Assembly: GCF_963576615.1 (NCBI RefSeq)
Contig: NC_088711.1
Coordinates: forward strand, 16,105,869-16,169,868
Source of the DNA: Watersipora subatra
Taxonomy: Eukaryota; Bryozoa; Gymnolaemata; Cheilostomatida; Watersiporidae
DNA: 64,000 nucleotides
Direction: 5' to 3'
In this document: one piece after another, positions 61,701 to 64,000 of the stretch
Position numbering within the stretch: position 1 is the stretch's first letter
Layout: the number at the start of each line of letters is the position of its first letter
The notes under the pieces: generated by a model
Seen by the model: the letters and a program-made list of their open reading frames with translations, nothing else
Told to the model about the DNA's origin: nothing
Database searches by the model: none
Made by a program: the position numbers and the translations under genes

Positions 61701-63179
61701 TACAGCAGCACAATCAAATGCACTTCTGTCAACTCCTTATCTTTTCAGTTCCTAAATTTTTTTCACAAATTATAAATGTAAGATATCGGAGTGCAGAGTT
61801 CTGCAATATAGTGTTCTGTTGAGGTCAACAGAACACTATTTTCTCATGAAAACCTCAATAAATAATATTCACAAACAAACAATATACATACGTTCTGTTG
61901 ATTTGCTGTAGCCTTTCACCGCTAATTTTAAAACCCACAAGATGACATTGCGTTTGTATAAGAAAACGTGTCGAATTGGCACAGTGGAATGGCAGACTGT
62001 GCAACCAGCTTAATCATTTCTACGCTTGTTTTCATTTTTGCTTACTGCTGTTGAATTGAGCAATAATGTTTTGGCGATTCTAATCAAATTAGTGACTTAT
62101 GGTAGCCATCACTAGTATTAAATGAGTTACTAACCTGATACCGTCGGGTAGAAGATTACCTTAATATTTACTATAATAAGAGCTGTGTGTCTGTCTGTTC
62201 GTCCAAAGCAACTGCTGGAGGTTGAGAACAAAATCGCATTTTATGAGATTCAAACTCGTGATGTTCGACTTTCCTGTCCATCACGCTACCACTTGCACCA
62301 ATCATCCACCTTCAATAAGTTGAAATTAACTGTGCGCATACTTATTCTCTATGCTTTATTGGTACACCTGATGATCTCTCCACGACTACTAGGGTGCTAG
62401 TCTTGTATTAGCAACAGCATAGACCATATTTCTCAGCTACTTGAAGTTTTGAGCATTCACCGTAATCTTCATGATAAATATGAATGTAATTAAGCTTGAT
62501 ATGTCCATGCGTCAATGTAGCTGCGCTGAAAGTGTTACGTTTTAAACCATCTTGATTTTTCTTGCCCCGTGTTGTTCACCAATTTACTTTCTGTGCAGCT
62601 CATCACTTCTTTAGTGATGAGCTGCACAGAAGTAAATTAGTCTACTTGTAGACTAGTAGACTAATTAGTTTATCCATCGTTTTTTTTACGTCATCAAGCC
62701 GTTTCTACATGGTCACATGTTCACGAAAAGACCACCGTATTTGTAGAAAATGATCGTTTTTCTTTTATTTAATAGTACTTTTTGGTGTTGTTTTGATACT
62801 ATAATAAAAAAATTGCAAACAAAAGCATCGTTTTCTAACATTTATTGCAAAAGCTTCGTGTTTTTAACGATAAAATTGTCTATAAAGATGGCCGACAACG
62901 ATAATAATACGTCTTGAAAAAACGAAGGATTAGTCTACTGTCAAGTCTTTTTCGTTAGCTCATTGCTGATTTTTGTGTACACATAAATGTGGAAAGTATT
63001 AATGTTAAGCTGCCTCTTTTTATTCAGGTATGCATACAATAGATTGTTTGGGTACAACTAGTGACACAATAAATGGTCTATTTCAGGTATCCGGGGATCA
63101 GACTGCTCTTATCCTCGTCTGGAACCCTGAATCCATGGATTTGCTTCATACATTTAAGGGACACAAAGGCCCAGTGACT
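46648..63179 (+). CDS. RRP9: U3 snoRNP protein RRP9 (U3-55K), WD40 repeat protein, 5' part
   Basis: Component of the U3 small nucleolar RNP, which acts in the nucleolus in early 18S rRNA processing; RRP9 binds the box B/C motif of U3. Exons 46648-46701, 47418-47521, 50844-50959, 51327-51394, 56685-56726, 57669-57795, 58955-59079 and 63087-63179 join with all phases agreeing to 243 codons; human RRP9 has 475 residues, so about half lies beyond the right edge. Basic N-terminus (nucleolar-signal-like), acidic Ser-rich stretch, the conserved ETPQEKRLRLAKEYLNQVEE helix, then WD40 blades beginning ILRGHQLSLTCLVISPDNKY and including KDCSIIKW and LILVWNPESMDLLHTFKGHK, all aligning with human RRP9 order. 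The intron load (over 15 kb for 243 codons) is large. Confidence 0.94.
46918..47042. repeat. TATATA-rich palindromic tract in RRP9 intron 1
   Basis: Runs of TATATATAATA and its complement alternate, including the pair ATAACTGTATATTTCATATACAGTTAT (a short-loop hairpin near 47020-47046). Confidence 0.8.
47418..47521 (+). CDS. RRP9: RRP9 exon 2 (basic to acidic)
   Basis: Acceptor TATGTAG, donor GTGAGA. Encodes VRGRSKAVPSSRNKKNLSKK then DNEELSEGSDEELP; 104 nt, phase 2 out. Confidence 0.85.
48471..48960 (+). mobile_element. Composite repeat with tRNA-derived SINE part, plus copy
   Basis: Begins ACTAGTTGAATGCCAGGCGT and GTTGCACGGGTAATAAAAA, and at 48799-48960 has a tRNA-like head (GAGTGGCGTAGTAGATAGCA as A-box region, GAGTTCAGTTCCAGTGCG as B-box region) with tail TTCCTAAAACTTTATCGCTA...GACAAACAGACAAACAC. 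Both ends recur at 50061-50494 in reverse; the middles differ. Confidence 0.65.
50061..50494 (-). mobile_element. Composite repeat with tRNA-derived SINE part, minus copy
   Basis: On the minus strand: ACTAGCTAAATGTTCGGTGT, TTGCACGGGTAATAAAAA, later ACAATTATTCCATAGTATG, tRNA-like head (GTGATATAGTGGATAGCAGC, GAGTTCAATTTAGG) and tail AATCCTAAAACGTTATTGCT...GACAGACGGACACTC. Same layout as 48471-48960. Confidence 0.65.
50844..50959 (+). CDS. RRP9: RRP9 exon 3 (acidic tract and conserved helix)
   Basis: Acceptor TCTAG at 50839-50843, donor GTAGGT. Encodes SDDEFVGKSSDSDSELERET then PQEKRLRLAKEYLNQVEEE; the latter matches the EKKLRLAKLYLEQL segment of human RRP9. Confidence 0.93.
51327..51394 (+). 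CDS. RRP9: RRP9 exon 4
   Basis: Acceptor TTGTAG, donor GTAAGT; encodes IDEAADSEDDADGLMAQRLK then HDA. Corresponds to the VAGRLKEDV part of human RRP9. Confidence 0.9.
51395..56684. other. RRP9 intron 4
   Basis: 5.3 kb, 85 percent of it the 25-bp minisatellite described next. The unique parts (51395-52077 and 56575-56684) show no exon. Confidence 0.7.
52078..56574. repeat. 25-bp minisatellite, about 180 copies, 4.5 kb
   Basis: Unit starts AACTTATCTAGGGTATTTCA and ends with a 5-bp variable part (TACTG, TACTA, TAGTG, TGCTG, TATTG). The unit stays in register at every 300 bp from 52081 to 55681 without a single indel; only two 1-bp deletions (GGG to GG, near 55791 and 56241) occur in the whole array. 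Substitutions concentrate at the GGG (GGG/TGG/GAG), at TCTA/TCCA and in the last bases. Stop codons occur in all frames, so it is non-coding. It lies inside an intron of an essential gene. Confidence 0.98.
56685..56726 (+). CDS. RRP9: RRP9 exon 5 (42 nt)
   Basis: Acceptor TTTTGTAG, donor GTAAGT; encodes SKLKGKHFTHIADD in phase 0. Sits where human RRP9 has GRLQKLVAKEIQ; similarity is weak, but phases and strong splice sites on both sides support it. It starts 110 bp after the minisatellite ends. Confidence 0.75.
57669..57795 (+). CDS. RRP9: RRP9 exon 6 (first WD40 blade)
   Basis: Encodes SPESDDIVILRGHQLSLTCL then VISPDNKYIYTGSKDCSIIK, closely matching human LRGHQLSITCLVVTPDDS...KDCSIIKW. Donor GTGAGT in phase 1 splits the Trp codon. 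Confidence 0.96.
57796..58954. other. RRP9 intron 6
   Basis: 1.2 kb, AT-rich; short (ATT)n stretch near 58180-58215. No exon or element recognised. Confidence 0.5.
58955..59079 (+). CDS. RRP9: RRP9 exon 7 (second blade start)
   Basis: Encodes NVELKKKVITIHGGRKGTES then SHKGHTSHVLSMAISTTNKY, matching human GHSSHVLCMAISSDGKYLASG. Acceptor TTCAG, donor GTGAGT. Confidence 0.96.
61808..61839. repeat. Perfect hairpin, 15-bp arms with 2-bp spacer
   Basis: ATAGTGTTCTGTTGA, GG, then the exact reverse complement. Confidence 0.93.
62168..62420 (-). mobile_element. tRNA-derived SINE-like repeat, copy 2
   Basis: Minus strand has GATTGGTGCAAGTGGTAGCG (A-box region) and GAGTTTGAATCTCAT (B-box region); tail GACGAACAGACAGACACACA and CTCTTATTATAGT. 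Matches 7030-7275 in order and spacing. Confidence 0.65.
62582..62633. repeat. Near-perfect hairpin, 26-27-bp arms
   Basis: CTGTGCAGCTCATCACT and AGTGATGAGCTGCACAG face each other across a 5-bp spacer, with pairing extending to TTTACTT/AAGTAAA and one unpaired T. A second inverted stretch (AGTCTAC..GTAGACT) follows immediately at 62639-62656. Confidence 0.9.
63087..63179 (+). CDS. RRP9: RRP9 exon 8 (third blade start)
   Basis: Acceptor TTTCAG, donor GTGAGT. Encodes VSGDQTALILVWNPESMDLL then HTFKGHKGPVT, aligning with human ASGDRSKLILIWEAQ..LYTFTGHRDAV. Last visible exon. Confidence 0.95.
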
Positions 63180-64000
63180 GTGAGTATGTACAGAAAAGAA
63201 TACTTGAGTTAAGCACCTTGCTGTGAGTAATACTTCCACTAGGGAAAGTCGATATACATGTAGATTGTAATCCCAGCCACTATAAATTCCTCATTAGTCA
63301 CGTTAATCAGTGTCCTGCGAGGTAAGATTTTTTGGCAACAACTAAATTTCCTAGTAAATTAGTTTGCTACATCAAAACACGTATGTGTTATCTTTACATA
63401 AGAATGAAACTGGACACGCTTTGCACATAGTCACAATGGCAGTAGAAACATTTATAATGCATAACTTTGGTTGAGTGCAAATGCAAGTAACTTCATCAAT
63501 ATCAACATGCCACATGCTTCACAACTCAGGTAAAAAGTTTTCAGAGTAAAAGCAGCGCTAACTTCTGCATGATGATTGTAGAAGTTACAAACAATAGCAA
63601 ATAGTTACAGACATAAATTTCACATCGTCTAGATGAAACGGACAACTAGTGCGTGTCATAGGAACAAACTGTGTAGAATCTAAGTATAAATATATATATA
63701 AAATATCCAAAGAAAAAAATTATATATGTGGAACGCATCCAAATGAAATGGCAAGTGTTTTGAAGAATAAGATAACCTGGGAATAGCATAAAATCACAAA
63801 CTGTACCTGAAGGGGAAGGCAGGTGCTCTTCCCCACAATATTTGCCTGCATCACAATCAGGTCAATAAAATTAATAAAAAATTTACTTGTTTGTCACTTC
63901 CATCACCACGCACTATCTGTTGTTTATATTCTTGAATGTGGACCTAGTCAAGCTTTGCTGCTCATACTTTAACTAGCTTGTCTAGGAAAAGTCATCGCTT
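63180..64000. other. RRP9 intron 8, cut by the window edge
   Basis: 820 bp without recognised exon or repeat apart from a short TATATA run near 63690. Confidence 0.5.

Larger units (their letters stand above)
59080..63086. other. RRP9 intron 7
   Basis: 4 kb. Holds two hairpins (61808-61839; 62582-62633) and a SINE-like repeat (62168-62420). No coding exon recognised; short open frames are without splice borders. Confidence 0.55.

Overview
The window is nuclear DNA of an AT-rich, intron-rich animal. Both well-supported genes, a p21-activated kinase (PAK) and the U3 snoRNP protein RRP9, are conserved in metazoans. Introns have GT/AG borders and carry tRNA-derived SINEs, MITEs, minisatellites and a Ty3/Gypsy-type LTR element. 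An invertebrate, perhaps a spiralian, is my inference from general character; nothing here fixes the species.

Left part, minus strand. Two Ste20/PAK-type kinase genes lie head to tail. The upstream one (13507-28598, 11 exons, every splice phase agrees, predicted 509 aa) is a complete group-I-like PAK with a CRIB domain and an intact kinase domain. About 2.1 kb beyond its stop lies the start of a second PAK-like gene (11399 down to 476, 8 exons seen). It has a long Ser-rich and acidic N-terminal region without a recognisable CRIB, and a kinase domain cut by the left edge of the window just after HRDIK. Their introns hold three copies of one MITE family, another MITE, a 15-bp satellite of about 40 nearly identical copies and smaller tandem arrays.

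Middle part (28.6-46.6 kb). About 10 kb without recognisable genes holds a 60-bp perfect palindrome, two further MITEs and a tRNA-like repeat. A decayed pseudogene of an unrecognised family follows (39137-40026). Next is a 4.2-kb LTR retrotransposon on the minus strand (40853-45038) with a perfect 5-bp target duplication, a primer-binding site, a polypurine tract, gag, protease and the start of RT. The rest of pol is missing; in its place is an unrelated CCHC zinc-knuckle, coiled-coil and acidic coding segment. Just beyond are two coding-like minus-strand exons of unknown function.

Right part, plus strand. RRP9 (U3-55K) starts at 46648 and runs off the right edge; eight exons (243 codons) are visible, ending inside the WD40 propeller. 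Its fourth intron holds a 4.5-kb minisatellite of about 180 copies of a 25-bp unit, almost free of indels. Other introns hold SINE-like repeats, including an inverted pair, and perfect hairpins.

The strongest candidates for something new are the chimeric LTR element, the giant intronic minisatellite with splice-site-like units, and the repeated appearance of spacer-less or near-spacer-less perfect palindromes.
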